The notes under the pieces were generated by a model. That model did not search any database. It was not told the DNA's origin and saw nothing but the letters and a program-made list of their open reading frames with translations. From the NCBI RefSeq assembly GCF_951805225.1, contig NZ_OX638201.1, forward strand, positions 1,488,001 to 1,552,000: a DNA stretch of 64,000 nucleotides. The letters are read 5' to 3'. This document shows positions 51,591-60,928 of this stretch, one piece after another (the stretch's first letter is position 1; each line of letters starts with the position of its first letter). The translations under genes were made by a program, and so were the position numbers. This DNA comes from an uncultured Flavobacterium sp. GTDB lineage: Bacteria; Bacteroidota; Bacteroidia; Flavobacteriales; Flavobacteriaceae.

Positions 51591-52193
51591 TTAATAATAA
51601 ATACTCATCAGAATATCTGACTCTGAGTTATCTATTATTTGTGCTATCCTGTCAAAGTATTTTTTATTAACCATGGGACAACCGTAGCTGTTGCAAATAT
51701 AACCATCTTTCTCTTTATACGGAACATCAAAGTAGTAATGAAAAACAATATCTCGCTCAAATGCATTACTATTTGTTGAGTCTAATCCGTATAGTTTATA
51801 GGCTTTCCCGAATCTTCCGTTGTAATGATTTCCTATAGCATATTTTCCTAATGAAGTACTGAGCGAATTTGGAATATTACTGAATCTCAATTTCCCTTTT
51901 ACACCAGTTTCAGATCCGGAACCATGAGCAACTAATCCTTTGTCTATGATTTTATTAGCTTTTAAATCATAGACAAAAAAGCGATTTTTACCAGAAGGAA
52001 TTTTCATGTCAATAAAAAATGCAATCCTATTATTGTACTTCGAATTACTGTTTATTACTTTCTTGACTTCGTTAATTTGCGCTATATCAATTTTCTTTTC
52101 AGCTAATAAAATAACTTTTTCGTCTTTCCAGAAAATTTTAAATCCGATGAAAAACAACAGCGCTACAAAAAAAGCGAAAATGATCTTCTTCAT
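51591..52193 (-). CDS. murein L,D-transpeptidase catalytic domain protein, copy 1
   Basis: 200 residues with an N-terminal membrane anchor or signal (about 4-20). A conserved core has 'VAHGSGSETG' (88-97), 'FSNIPNSLSTSLGKYAIG' and the nucleophile motif 'NSYGCPMVN' (168-176, Cys172). The pattern is the YkuD-like L,D-transpeptidase catalytic family, in which Cys attacks the peptidoglycan stem. Here the residue two before Cys is Tyr, whereas copy 2 has His. Activity is likely but not proven. Confidence 0.85.
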   Translation of the reverse strand: MKKIIFAFFVALLFFIGFKIFWKDEKVILLAEKKIDIAQINEVKKVINSNSKYNNRIAFFIDMKIPSGKNRFFVYDLKANKIIDKGLVAHGSGSETGVKGKLRFSNIPNSLSTSLGKYAIGNHYNGRFGKAYKLYGLDSTNSNAFERDIVFHYYFDVPYKEKDGYICNSYGCPMVNKKYFDRIAQIIDNSESDILMSIYY

Positions 52194-52319
52194 ATTAAAC
52201 TGTTGGTTTGACGAGCTAAAATTTAAGTGTGGGAAATTTATATAATTTCAAAAAAAATGCTGTTGAAAAATTTACAACAGCAAAAGCTTAATTATATTGA
52301 AATTATACGAAATGTTATT

Positions 52320-52922
52320 TTAGTAATAAATATCCAAGATGATATTCGACTTAGAACTATCAATTATTTTTTCGATTCTTTTAAAGAATTGCTCATTTAC
52401 CATTGGACAGCCGTGACTATTACTGATATAATAATCTTGCTCTTCATAAGGAACCGCTGAATAATAATGTAGAACTATCGCTCTTTTTAAAGCATTATTG
52501 TTTGTTTCGTCTAAACCTTCTAGTTTATATGATTTTCCAAAACATCCTTTATAACATTTTTCTATAGAATATCTGCCCAAAGCTGTGCAGTTTGAGTTTG
52601 GTGTATTGCTAAATCTTAAACTTCCTTTTATTCCGGTTTCAGATCCTGAACCGTGTGCCACAAGACCCTGGTCGATTATTTTATTGTTTACTAAATCGTA
52701 AACAAAAAAACGATTTTTACCGGAAGGTATTCTCATGTCCACAAAAAAAGCGATTTTAGTATTGTATTTGGGATCAATACTCATCATGTTTCTTATCTCG
52801 CTAACTCTTGTATTAATCCTCTCTATTTCCATAGTGGTAATAGAAGTTTCTTCTTTGTAGTAGTGTTTTGAACCCGTAAAAAAACCTACTGTCATAAACA
52901 AAAACAAACTAAATATTTTCAT
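52320..52922 (-). CDS. murein L,D-transpeptidase catalytic domain protein, copy 2
   Basis: 200 residues, the same length as copy 1 and aligned without large gaps. HGSG is at 90-93 and 'NSHGCPMVN' at 168-176 (Cys172), the canonical SHGC form. A membrane segment is at the N-terminus. It stands between copy 1 and porQ; the ATG lies four bases after the porQ stop, so it is probably co-transcribed with porQ. Confidence 0.88.
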   Translation of the reverse strand: MKIFSLFLFMTVGFFTGSKHYYKEETSITTMEIERINTRVSEIRNMMSIDPKYNTKIAFFVDMRIPSGKNRFFVYDLVNNKIIDQGLVAHGSGSETGIKGSLRFSNTPNSNCTALGRYSIEKCYKGCFGKSYKLEGLDETNNNALKRAIVLHYYSAVPYEEQDYYISNSHGCPMVNEQFFKRIEKIIDSSKSNIILDIYY

Positions 52923-52926
52923 ATAA

Positions 52927-53946
52927 CTACTGAAAATTTAAAATTAGACCAAAAAGACTCGTATTTGCTGCCAATGTATATCTAGAGTATGAATAATTAA
53001 ACTTTAACTTATTCATCTTTAAACCAAAACCTAATGAAACTCCTGAAAAATTGCGTTGATCTACCACTCTTAATTCTTCACCTCTTCTAAAATTATATCC
53101 TAAACGCAAATTAAATGCCCTTTTGGGGAACAGCTCCACACCAAAAACAACGTGTCGCAAAGCATTATTTACAAACGAAACCTTCTCGCTATTTGTTGAT
53201 CCATCAATGTTGGTTTCTCCGCGAACGGGATTCGAAAAAGAAATATTCCATTGTTGCAAATTTTCTAATGAAAGATGCCAACGAATTGGAACGTGCTCTA
53301 ATTCCTGAGAAACTCCTGCAATGATTTCAAACGGTAATTTTTCCTGTATACCGGAATAAGTTGTAAACTGTGTTCCTATATTACGAAATACCAGTGCCAA
53401 ATTTACATCATTTTTTTCAATTTGATACATAATTCCCACATCAATTGCACCACCAATTGAATTATAACTTTCTAAAGTTGAAGTTATTAGTTTAGCTGTG
53501 GCTCCAATATGTAAATCTGTAAAAGGAACATTATACGCGTAGCCCAATGATAGCGCGCCTTCGCTACCTGAAAAGCTGGATGTTGCCTGACCATTTTCGT
53601 CATATCCTTCAAATGAACCATAATTTACATAACTCATTCCGGCGTAAAACGTCTGCACGTGTCTATCGTAAGTATAAGCGTACGAAGCAGTTCCGTAAGA
53701 AGCCTCGCCATAATAACTACCATAATTCATTGCTAAATGGTTATCCATATCTTCATTTAATGCTGCCGGATTAGACATTACCTGATTCACGTCTTCATCG
53801 TATATTGTAATCGTTTCACCTCCTAATGCAGCTTGTCGCGGTGAAGTCGTTAAATTTAAAAACTGATAAGTATATCGACCACCAATTTGCCCGTAAGAAA
53901 CCGAACAAACTAAACTAAAAAAAAGTAAAACAAATCGTTTTAACAT
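52927..53946 (-). CDS. porQ: type IX secretion system protein PorQ
   Basis: 339 residues with a signal peptide ('SLVCSVSYGQ'). 'RYTYQFLNLTTSPRQAALGG' at the mature N-terminus and 'NQVMSNPAALNEDMDNHLAMNY' are the PorQ hallmarks, followed by a membrane beta-barrel ('NLRLGYNFRRGEEL', 'FNYSYSR' near the end). PorQ is an outer-membrane partner of PorU in processing and attachment of T9SS cargo. The lon-porQ-cmk neighbourhood is a familiar flavobacterial order. It would process the LRR/T9SS protein encoded at 42772-44979, among others. Confidence 0.92.
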   Translation of the reverse strand: MLKRFVLLFFSLVCSVSYGQIGGRYTYQFLNLTTSPRQAALGGETITIYDEDVNQVMSNPAALNEDMDNHLAMNYGSYYGEASYGTASYAYTYDRHVQTFYAGMSYVNYGSFEGYDENGQATSSFSGSEGALSLGYAYNVPFTDLHIGATAKLITSTLESYNSIGGAIDVGIMYQIEKNDVNLALVFRNIGTQFTTYSGIQEKLPFEIIAGVSQELEHVPIRWHLSLENLQQWNISFSNPVRGETNIDGSTNSEKVSFVNNALRHVVFGVELFPKRAFNLRLGYNFRRGEELRVVDQRNFSGVSLGFGLKMNKLKFNYSYSRYTLAANTSLFGLILNFQ

Positions 53947-54112
53947 GCTTTTGGGGCGATTCCTATATGGGAATAACGCAAATGCGAAGATAAAATTATA
54001 TAACTTATAAAATAAAATTTATTATAAATTAAATTCCAATAAAAAAATTCAAATTCCAAAACTGAAATCGAAGTTTAAAAACAATCAAGTTGCCAGTAAA
54101 TATTGAGCTTAA

Positions 54113-54165
54113 TAAAAAATTCCAAACTCCAAAACTGAGTTATCAGATTGGAATTTGGAATTTTA
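54113..54165 (-). terminator. terminator of lon
   Basis: Arms AAAAATTCCAAACTCCAA and TTGGAATTTGGAATTTT with a mismatch; A/T runs suit the - strand. Related sequence ends the DUF2911 gene. Confidence 0.6.
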
Positions 54166-54192
54166 AAAATATTCGTATTTAACTTTAAAATC

Positions 54193-56646
54193 TTATTTTA
54201 AAGTTTTAGCATTTTTTACATTTTGGTCTGTCAAAGCCAAAGCTAAAACTTCGCTCATTTCTTTCACATAATGAAAACTCAAGCCTTCTAAGTATTCTGC
54301 TTTTATTTCGTCAATGTCACTTTTGTTTTCGTGACATAAAATAATTTCTTTAATACCAGCTCTCTTCGCAGCTAAGATTTTCTCTTTAATACCGCCAACT
54401 GGTAAAACTTTTCCACGAAGCGTGATTTCTCCAGTCATTGCTAAGCTTTTCTTTACTTTCTTTTGTGTTAACAAAGAAACCAAAGAAGTCAACATTGCAA
54501 TACCTGCACTTGGTCCGTCTTTTGGCGTTGCTCCTTCCGGAACGTGCAAGTGGATATTATATTTTTGGAAAAGCTCAACACTTAAACCTAATTTCTTAGC
54601 ATTTGCTTTAATGTATTCTAATGCAATTGTAGCTGATTCTTTCATTACAGTACCTAAATTTCCTGTAATACTTAAAGAACCTTTTCCTTCAGAAATTAAA
54701 GATTCAATAAACAAAATATCACCACCGACACTTGTCCATGCAAGACCTGTTACAACTCCTGCAATATCATTATTCTCGTATTTGTCACGCTCTAATCTTG
54801 GCACACCCAAAACGGTTACAATATCTTCGTCGGTTACTTTTTTATTGTATTCCTCCTCCATTGCAACTGCTTTTGCAGCGTTACGAATTACCTGAGCGAT
54901 TTTTGTCTCTAAATTACGAACACCAGATTCACGTGTATAACCTTCTACGATTTTTTCTAATTGTTTTTTGCCAATTGTCAAATCTTTAGTAGTCAATCCA
55001 TGCGCTTCCAATTGTTTTGGGAAAAGGTGTCTTTTTGCAATTTCAACTTTCTCTTCAATTGTATAACCTGACATTTTGATTACTTCCATTCTGTCACGCA
55101 ATGCTGGCTGAATTGCCGACATATTATTAGAAGTTGCAATAAACATCACTTTAGATAAATCATATCCCATTTCAAGGAAGTTATCATAAAAAGCACTGTT
55201 TTGCTCCGGATCTAAAACCTCCAATAAAGCAGAAGATGGATCACCGCTATTTCCGTTTGACAACTTGTCAATTTCATCCAGAATAAAAACAGGATTCGAA
55301 GTTCCGGCTTTTTTCAAACTCTGAATAATTCGTCCTGGCATTGCACCGATATAGGTTTTTCTATGTCCGCGAATTTCAGCTTCGTCACGTAAACCACCTA
55401 ACGAAATACGTACATATTCACGTCCAAGAGCTTCGGCAACTGAACGTCCAATAGATGTTTTACCAACTCCCGGAGGTCCTGTGAAACAAATAATTGGCGA
55501 TTTCATATCGTTACGAAGTTTCAATACTGCCAAATGTTCAATCATTCTTTTCTTAACTTCTTCAAGTCCAAAATGATCTTTATCTAATATTTTCTGAGCA
55601 TGTTTTAAATCGAATTTATCTTTAGAATATTCGCCCCAAGGCAATTCTAAAAACAACTCTAAATAGTTACGCTGAATTCCAAAATCAGGAGATTGTGGAT
55701 TCATACGACGCATTTTTGACAATTCTTTTTCGAAATGTTTCTGCGTCTTTTCGTCCCATTTTTTAGTTTTCGCTTTCAGTCCCATTTCGTCCATTTCTTC
55801 CTCTTGCGAAACGCCTCCCAATTCTTCCTGAATGGTTTTCATTTGCTGATGCAAGAAATATTCACGTTGCTGCTGATCTAAATCAAAACGAACTTTTGAC
55901 TGAATGTCATTCTTCAATTCTAATTTTTGCAACTCAACGTTCATATAACGTAAGGTTTCTAGCGCTCTGTCTTTTAATCCGTTGATAGACAATAAACCTT
56001 GTTTTTCTTTTACGGATAAATTCATATTAGAAGAAACAAAATTGATCAAAAACGACTGGCTCTCAATGTTTTTAATCGCAAAAGTAGCTTCTGACGGAAT
56101 ATTTGGACTTTCTTTTATAATTTGAATTGCCAACTCTTTTACAGAATCTAAAATAGCTGTAAATTCCGTATCATCTTCTTCCGGACGTTCTTCGGCAACC
56201 TCTTTTATAGTTGCAGTAATATAAGGTTCTTCTGAAACTACTTCGTCAATTTCAAAACGTTTTTTTCCTTGTAAAATAACCGTAACATTTCCGTCAGGCA
56301 TTTTCAAAACGCGCAAAATTCTCGCTACAGTTCCTATTTTATGAATATCGTCTTTTGACGGATCTTCGTCTTCTTCATTAATTTGAGAAACTACACCAAT
56401 AATTTTTCCGCCGGCATTGGCATCATTAATTAGTTTGATTGATTTATCTCTTCCTGCCGAAATTGGAATTACAACTCCCGGAAAAAGAACGGTATTACGC
56501 AAAGGTAAAATTGGCAACGAAAGCGGAAGCTCTTCGTTGTTCATTTCTTCTTCGTCCTCTGGAGTTAATAATGGAATTAATTCGGCTTCTGAATCAAATT
56601 CTTGAAGTGACAGATTGTCAATAGTAAGTATTTTATGGTTTGACAT
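54193..56646 (-). CDS. lon: ATP-dependent protease La
   Basis: 817 residues, the normal length. The N-terminal LON substrate domain spans about 45-260. The Walker A is GPPGVGKT (390-397), and 'VFILDEIDKLS' is Walker B. The catalytic dyad sits in 'PKDGPSAG' (Ser713) and 'GGIKEK' (Lys756), with a spacing of 43 as in E. coli. It degrades damaged and regulatory proteins in the cytoplasm. A - strand terminator is at its 3' end; the promoter is not clear. Confidence 0.97.
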   Translation of the reverse strand: MSNHKILTIDNLSLQEFDSEAELIPLLTPEDEEEMNNEELPLSLPILPLRNTVLFPGVVIPISAGRDKSIKLINDANAGGKIIGVVSQINEEDEDPSKDDIHKIGTVARILRVLKMPDGNVTVILQGKKRFEIDEVVSEEPYITATIKEVAEERPEEDDTEFTAILDSVKELAIQIIKESPNIPSEATFAIKNIESQSFLINFVSSNMNLSVKEKQGLLSINGLKDRALETLRYMNVELQKLELKNDIQSKVRFDLDQQQREYFLHQQMKTIQEELGGVSQEEEMDEMGLKAKTKKWDEKTQKHFEKELSKMRRMNPQSPDFGIQRNYLELFLELPWGEYSKDKFDLKHAQKILDKDHFGLEEVKKRMIEHLAVLKLRNDMKSPIICFTGPPGVGKTSIGRSVAEALGREYVRISLGGLRDEAEIRGHRKTYIGAMPGRIIQSLKKAGTSNPVFILDEIDKLSNGNSGDPSSALLEVLDPEQNSAFYDNFLEMGYDLSKVMFIATSNNMSAIQPALRDRMEVIKMSGYTIEEKVEIAKRHLFPKQLEAHGLTTKDLTIGKKQLEKIVEGYTRESGVRNLETKIAQVIRNAAKAVAMEEEYNKKVTDEDIVTVLGVPRLERDKYENNDIAGVVTGLAWTSVGGDILFIESLISEGKGSLSITGNLGTVMKESATIALEYIKANAKKLGLSVELFQKYNIHLHVPEGATPKDGPSAGIAMLTSLVSLLTQKKVKKSLAMTGEITLRGKVLPVGGIKEKILAAKRAGIKEIILCHENKSDIDEIKAEYLEGLSFHYVKEMSEVLALALTDQNVKNAKTLK

Positions 56647-56858
56647 AATAATATATAAGTCGTTTTGTCATTAAAAGTTTAATCCTAACTGCAAATTCAT
56701 CCAAACGCTCTGTAGTTTTTAGTACAACTTCATTAAGTGTTTGATTTACATGATAGGCAGTAAAAATAGACAATCATTATGCCAAAACCAAAAAAGAAAG
56801 TTTTCAAATGTCACTTTTGGTATTTTAAATTATCAAACAACATTAATTACAAAGAATA

Positions 56859-56886
56859 AAAAACCCGAAATCACTTTCGGGTTTTA
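56859..56886 (-). terminator. terminator of the lipoprotein gene
   Basis: Arms AAAACCCGAAA and TTTCGGGTTTT around TCAC, with a T-run on the - strand, 15 bases beyond the stop at 56902. Confidence 0.85.
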
Positions 56887-56901
56887 AATACTAATAAGTT
56901 A

Positions 56902-57582
56902 TTATTTCTTGACAACATATGATTTTAAAACACTTACAACATCTCCTGCTGTAAATTTTATAACTCCAATATCTTTAGCTAACCAATATTCTGCATCTGA
57001 TGCACTCGAAGGCTGACCTTCGATTTTTACTTCCTGATGAAACTTGAATTTTATGACATCATTATAAGTAACTCCATTTACAATAGCAGTAGAAGCTTTC
57101 TCTAAAATAGTTCCTGTATAACTTACATTCATTTTAATAGCAGGAAATTCAGCAATACTAAAAGAAGTTTCCTGTACAAAATTTCCTGTCCATGTTTTAT
57201 TAACATCTAAATAATCTTTAAAGAAAATAAATTCATAACCAGAACTTTTACCTGTTATTCCTTGTCCGTAATCAAATTTAAGTTCGTCTATTTTTATAGA
57301 ATAATCTCCTTTAACCTTTTTTAAATAAACAGATGCACTTCCTGTTACACCTTGACCCATTCCTGAAAATTGATCAAATTTAAAATAGTCATTTTCCGAA
57401 GAAATAATTTTCATTGAAACACTTTGTCCGCTTTGGTCCAAAACCCACTGATTTCCTACTGCTGTAGGCCAATAGTCTCCAGACGAAGCTTGTGCTGTGT
57501 CACCAGAATCACTCTGGCATGAATTTAATAAAAATAGCGATAGAAAGAATGTCGCAAAAATGGTAAATTTTAATCTTTTCAT
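56902..57582 (-). CDS. lipoprotein of unknown function
   Basis: 226 residues. The signal peptide ends in a good lipobox (LLNSC, Cys22) followed by a Ser/Asp-rich linker (QSDSGDTAQASSGDYW). The 'YWPTAVGNQWVLDQSG' start is followed by a beta-rich body, as in many Bacteroidota surface lipoproteins of the 'TVGSxW' type. No enzyme motif. A possible -7 box TATTTTTG lies at 57626-57633. Confidence 0.82.
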   Translation of the reverse strand: MKRLKFTIFATFFLSLFLLNSCQSDSGDTAQASSGDYWPTAVGNQWVLDQSGQSVSMKIISSENDYFKFDQFSGMGQGVTGSASVYLKKVKGDYSIKIDELKFDYGQGITGKSSGYEFIFFKDYLDVNKTWTGNFVQETSFSIAEFPAIKMNVSYTGTILEKASTAIVNGVTYNDVIKFKFHQEVKIEGQPSSASDAEYWLAKDIGVIKFTAGDVVSVLKSYVVKK

Positions 57583-57625
57583 AGTTTTAGATTTGTTAAT
57601 GGTATATTGTAAGTAAATTTCTAAC

Positions 57626-57633
57626 CAAAAATA
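57626..57633 (-). promoter_or_regulatory. -7 box TATTTTTG before the lipoprotein gene
   Basis: On the - strand, 43 bases before the ATG at 57582; no TTG at the -33 position. Weak. Confidence 0.35.
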
Positions 57634-57753
57634 AACCGATCATTTTATTTTTCCTTACGGCTTTGCGTAAAAGAAAAAAAATAAAAAAAAGTTTATGAAA
57701 AGTGTAACAAACCAAAAAAAGCAAAGTCATTATAAAAAACTAGCAATCAAAAC

Positions 57754-58308
57754 TTGAACATAACCAATCAAAATATCGAAGAATTAATCGCTCTTTGTAA
57801 AGAAAACAATCAAAAGGCTCAATTCGAAGTTTACAATCGTTACTGTAAAGCTATGTATAACGTGGCTTACCGTATTGTGAAGGACGAACATTTTGCACAA
57901 GACGTCATGCAAGAAGGCTTTTTGAAAGCGTTTACAAAAATCAATGACTACAAGCAGGAAGTCGCTTTTGGAGCGTGGCTAAAAAAAATAATTATCAATT
58001 ATAGTATTGATTTTTACAAAAAAAATAACGCGTTTCAAGTCGAGGATTTGAGTAAAACACTTTATAAAATAGAAGAAAATGACAGTTTCTTTTCTGAAAA
58101 TATAGATCTGAATTCACTTAAAGTGAAACAGGTTTTGGATACCATTTTATCATTAAAAGATAATTATCGAATGGTTTTGACGCTATTTTATATTGAAGGT
58201 TATGATCAGGAAGAGATTTGCGAAATTTTGAATATTAGTTATGCCAATTGTAGAACAACTTTAAGCAGAGCTAAAGAAAGTCTACGAAAAAAATTAGAGG
58301 AAATATGA
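57754..58308 (+). CDS. RNA polymerase sigma-70 family, ECF type
   Basis: 184 residues. Region 2 is 'YNVAYRIVKDEHFAQDVMQEGFLKAF' (35-60) and region 4 is 'LTLFYIEGYDQEEICEILNISYANCRTTLSRAKESLRKKL', so it is an ECF sigma factor. The start is probably TTG at 57754: the next Met is residue 35, inside region 2, and the residues before it (ITNQNIEELIALCKENNQ) are typical of ECF N-termini. It overlaps the following gene by four bases (ATGA), as sigma/anti-sigma pairs do. Confidence 0.88.
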   Translation: MNITNQNIEELIALCKENNQKAQFEVYNRYCKAMYNVAYRIVKDEHFAQDVMQEGFLKAFTKINDYKQEVAFGAWLKKIIINYSIDFYKKNNAFQVEDLSKTLYKIEENDSFFSENIDLNSLKVKQVLDTILSLKDNYRMVLTLFYIEGYDQEEICEILNISYANCRTTLSRAKESLRKKLEEI

Positions 58309-58838
58309 AAAAGGAAAATGACAATTTAGACCAATTATTTAACAAATTTGAAGATCAATGGGATATTCAGGAAATGAATTCTGACCATCAGGTTGATTTC
58401 TTAAACAAATTAAATAAAAAGCAATCCAAAAGGAAATATTGGTTTGTAACAGCTGTTGCTGCTTCAATTGTATTGATGTTAGGAATATCTGTTTTTTATA
58501 AAAATGACAAACCAAAAGAATTCAAGTTTGCATCTAATGAAACCAAACGTACTGATTCTATTTTCAGCATTTTAATCGATAATGAACTTGTAAAACTAAA
58601 AGAGAAAAATTCGCCTGAAAACGAACAAATTATTAATGATGCGCTAAAGCAAATGAAAGTTTTTGATGCCGATTATGCAAAAATCATAAAAGAGCTTCAG
58701 AAAAATGGCGAGAACAAACAAATTATTTACGCCATGATTAGCAATCTGCAAACGCGAATCTCTTTTTTACAAACTGTTTTAAAACGAATTGAAGAAAACG
58801 AAAATCTAAAAAACACATCTGATGAAAAAACATTATAA
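58305..58838 (+). CDS. probable anti-sigma factor (single membrane helix)
   Basis: 177 residues. Residues 1-45 are cytoplasmic and acidic/basic, a membrane helix lies near 47-64 ('FVTAVAASIVLMLGISVFY'), and ~110 residues follow with helical, charged character. The position behind an ECF sigma gene with a four-base overlap, plus this topology, supports an anti-sigma role. No classic zinc-binding motif (HxxxCxxC) is seen, so the mode of sigma binding is unknown. It overlaps the next gene by 17 bases. Confidence 0.7.
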   Translation: MKKENDNLDQLFNKFEDQWDIQEMNSDHQVDFLNKLNKKQSKRKYWFVTAVAASIVLMLGISVFYKNDKPKEFKFASNETKRTDSIFSILIDNELVKLKEKNSPENEQIINDALKQMKVFDADYAKIIKELQKNGENKQIIYAMISNLQTRISFLQTVLKRIEENENLKNTSDEKTL

Positions 58839-59880
58839 CTTACTTATTCTATTCATTTTAATACCTTTACTAGGGTTTTCAAATGATGATAATTACATTT
58901 CAAAACAAAAAAGTATCAAAAAAACCTATATCGTAAATTCGAATGCAGGAATTGATATTACCAATAAATATGGGAACATCACAGTATCAACTTGGGACGA
59001 AGATAAAATTGATATTGACATTACAATAAAAGTAACCGGCGGAAATGAAAACTGGGTTAACGAAAAACTAAACAGTATCGATGTTGATATTACAGCCTTA
59101 AAATCATTGGTTACAGCTGTTACAAATATTGGAAGCTCATCGTTTAAAAGTAAAGGAAGCAGCAATAGTTTCGAAATTAATTATGTGATTAAAATCCCGA
59201 AAAACGGTTCTGTGAAACTCGAAAACAAATACGGAAATATAACTACTCTAAATCTTGAATCTACGACTGATATTACTTGTAAATACGGAAAAGTGAATTT
59301 GGCAAGATTAAATGGATCAAACAATACTATTCATATCGAATATTGCGAAAGTTCTGCAATTGATTATATTAAAAATTCGAATATAGAAGCACGTTATTCA
59401 AATTTAAAAATTAATGAATCCGGAAATATTAATCTTGATGCTAATTATAGTGATTTGATTGTTGGAGAAAGTCAGAATATTAAATATGATTGCAATTATG
59501 GAACCATAAAATTTCAAAAAGTAAATTCTTTTTCCGGATCAGGAAATTATCTGACAATATTGATTTCTGAACTTTCAAGCAATCTGACTTCGGATATTAC
59601 TTATAGCAAATTGAGTGTTGGAACTATAAATGACAAAGCTGGCAATGTTAATATAAACTCGAGTTATTCTGATGTTTCATTAGGATACAGTCCAAATTAT
59701 TCTTTTGATTTTGATATCGCAACAAGATATGGAGGCATTAAAACAGGTGCTGATTTAGAAATTTCGGTAAGCGAAAGTAAAAGCAGCGCTAAAAATATAA
59801 GTGGTTATCATAAAAGAAAAGGTCAAAATAAAATTCAAATAGCATCGAGTTACGGAAACGTATCATTAATCAAAAAATAA
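58822..59880 (+). CDS. secreted DUF4097-like beta-helix protein
   Basis: 352 residues. A signal peptide ends near 'LLGFSND'. The mature part has repeats of the 'ENKYGNITTLNLESTTDITCKYG' and 'NANYSDLIVG' type, i.e. short beta-turn units with a recurrent NYGxI/NYSxL core, resembling DUF4097-type putative adhesins. The role in the cell is not established; genes of this type often sit under ECF control. It follows the anti-sigma gene with a 17-base overlap and precedes the GIN protein by 19 bases, so one operon is likely. Confidence 0.75.
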   Translation: MKKHYNLLILFILIPLLGFSNDDNYISKQKSIKKTYIVNSNAGIDITNKYGNITVSTWDEDKIDIDITIKVTGGNENWVNEKLNSIDVDITALKSLVTAVTNIGSSSFKSKGSSNSFEINYVIKIPKNGSVKLENKYGNITTLNLESTTDITCKYGKVNLARLNGSNNTIHIEYCESSAIDYIKNSNIEARYSNLKINESGNINLDANYSDLIVGESQNIKYDCNYGTIKFQKVNSFSGSGNYLTILISELSSNLTSDITYSKLSVGTINDKAGNVNINSSYSDVSLGYSPNYSFDFDIATRYGGIKTGADLEISVSESKSSAKNISGYHKRKGQNKIQIASSYGNVSLIKK

Positions 59881-59899
59881 TAACTTAAAATTTTAAACA

Positions 59900-60625
59900 A
59901 TGAAAAAAGTAGTACATCTTATAGTTTTTGGAGCATTTTTAGTTGGTTTTATAGCAAATGCACAATCAAACAAAATAAACGGAAATGGTAAAGTTGTTAC
60001 CGAAACCAGAACTACAGCCGAATATGACGGCATAAAAGTATCAGGCTTTTATGATGTTGATTTAGTTGCTGGAAAAGAAGGTAAAATCATCATCAAAGGA
60101 GAAGAAAATATTCTCGCAGCTATTATTATTGAAGTTGAAGATAATACGCTTAAAATTCACAATAAAAGCAATACGAACTTACGTCCAAGTATGGGCAAAA
60201 AAGTTCAGTTGACAATTCCGTTTGATAAAATCTCAGAATTAGCATTGGCAGGTTCAGGAGATATTCAGACTAAAAATCCAATTAAAAGCGATAAGTTTCT
60301 GGCAAAATTATCTGGTTCAGGAAACTTTAATTTAGCTGTAGATTCAAATTCTTTAGAACTTAATTTAAGCGGTTCAGGAAATGTACGTTTAAAAGGAACT
60401 GCTGATAATTTCACCACAAAAATTTCAGGATCAGGAGATATTGATGCTGCCGGTTTAAAATCTAAAAACGTAGATGTTAACGTTTCAGGTTCTGGAAATA
60501 GCCGTGTTAATTGTACCGAAAGTTTAACAGCAAGAGTTTCTGGTTCAGGAGATATAAAATATAGCGGAAATCCAGAAAAACGCGATGTAAAAGTTTCCGG
60601 TTCAGGAAATATTTCAAAAGCATAA
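59900..60625 (+). CDS. GIN (DUF2807) domain secreted protein
   Basis: 241 residues. A signal peptide ends near 'FIANAQS'. 'EYDGIKVSGFYDVDLVAGKE' starts the head GIN domain. From about residue 118 come regularly spaced GSGD/GSGN turns ('LAGSGDIQ', 'LSGSGNF', 'ISGSGDID', 'VSGSGNSR'), the beta-helix of the family. Function is unknown; members are envelope proteins. It is the last gene of the putative ECF operon. Confidence 0.93.
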   Translation: MKKVVHLIVFGAFLVGFIANAQSNKINGNGKVVTETRTTAEYDGIKVSGFYDVDLVAGKEGKIIIKGEENILAAIIIEVEDNTLKIHNKSNTNLRPSMGKKVQLTIPFDKISELALAGSGDIQTKNPIKSDKFLAKLSGSGNFNLAVDSNSLELNLSGSGNVRLKGTADNFTTKISGSGDIDAAGLKSKNVDVNVSGSGNSRVNCTESLTARVSGSGDIKYSGNPEKRDVKVSGSGNISKA

Positions 60626-60633
60626 TGTTGATT

Positions 60634-60714
60634 AAAGCTCAATAATAAAAGAATTTTCGAAAATCATCAAATCAAAAAACAAACAGAATATCTTTTTTTA
60701 TTATTGAGCTTTTT
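60634..60714 (+). terminator. probable terminator of the ECF operon
   Basis: Arms AAAGCTCAATAATAAAA and TTTTATTATTGAGCTTT pair perfectly but are separated by about 45 bases; a T-run follows. Confidence 0.55.
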
Positions 60715-60867
60715 ATTTCAATCTTCAATCAAAAAAAAATATCTTCAAGAAGAATTTCACCTGATAATTAAGGTATTTAGTATCACACTTCCTTATATAA
60801 TGTCGGTTTAAACAAATTATTAAACTTGACAACGACATTAGATCACACTTCAAAGATTTACTGAAAC

Positions 60868-60892
60868 ATAGAATTTATATTGTAAATTCTAT
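60868..60892 (+). promoter_or_regulatory. 10-bp dyad upstream of the serine hydrolase
   Basis: ATAGAATTTA, five bases, TAAATTCTAT: a perfect 10-bp inverted repeat ending 36 bases before the ATG. No T-run follows, so an operator or leader hairpin is more likely than a terminator. Confidence 0.45.
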
Positions 60893-60928
60893 ACCTTAAT
60901 TCAACTCAATCTCTTAAAACTAAAAATA

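Larger units (their letters stand above)
60626..60928 (+). other. 303-base AT-rich gap with terminator and a dyad
   Basis: Holds a long-loop terminator (60634-60714) and the dyad at 60868-60892. Two ATCACACTTC strings occur near 60783 and 60842. I see no gene. Confidence 0.6.

Noticed and set aside
56779..56859. 26-residue ORF between lon and the lipoprotein gene (starts MPKPKKKVFKCHFW)
   Set aside because: Short, no promoter at the right distance, and it runs into the terminator; no feature suggests a real protein.
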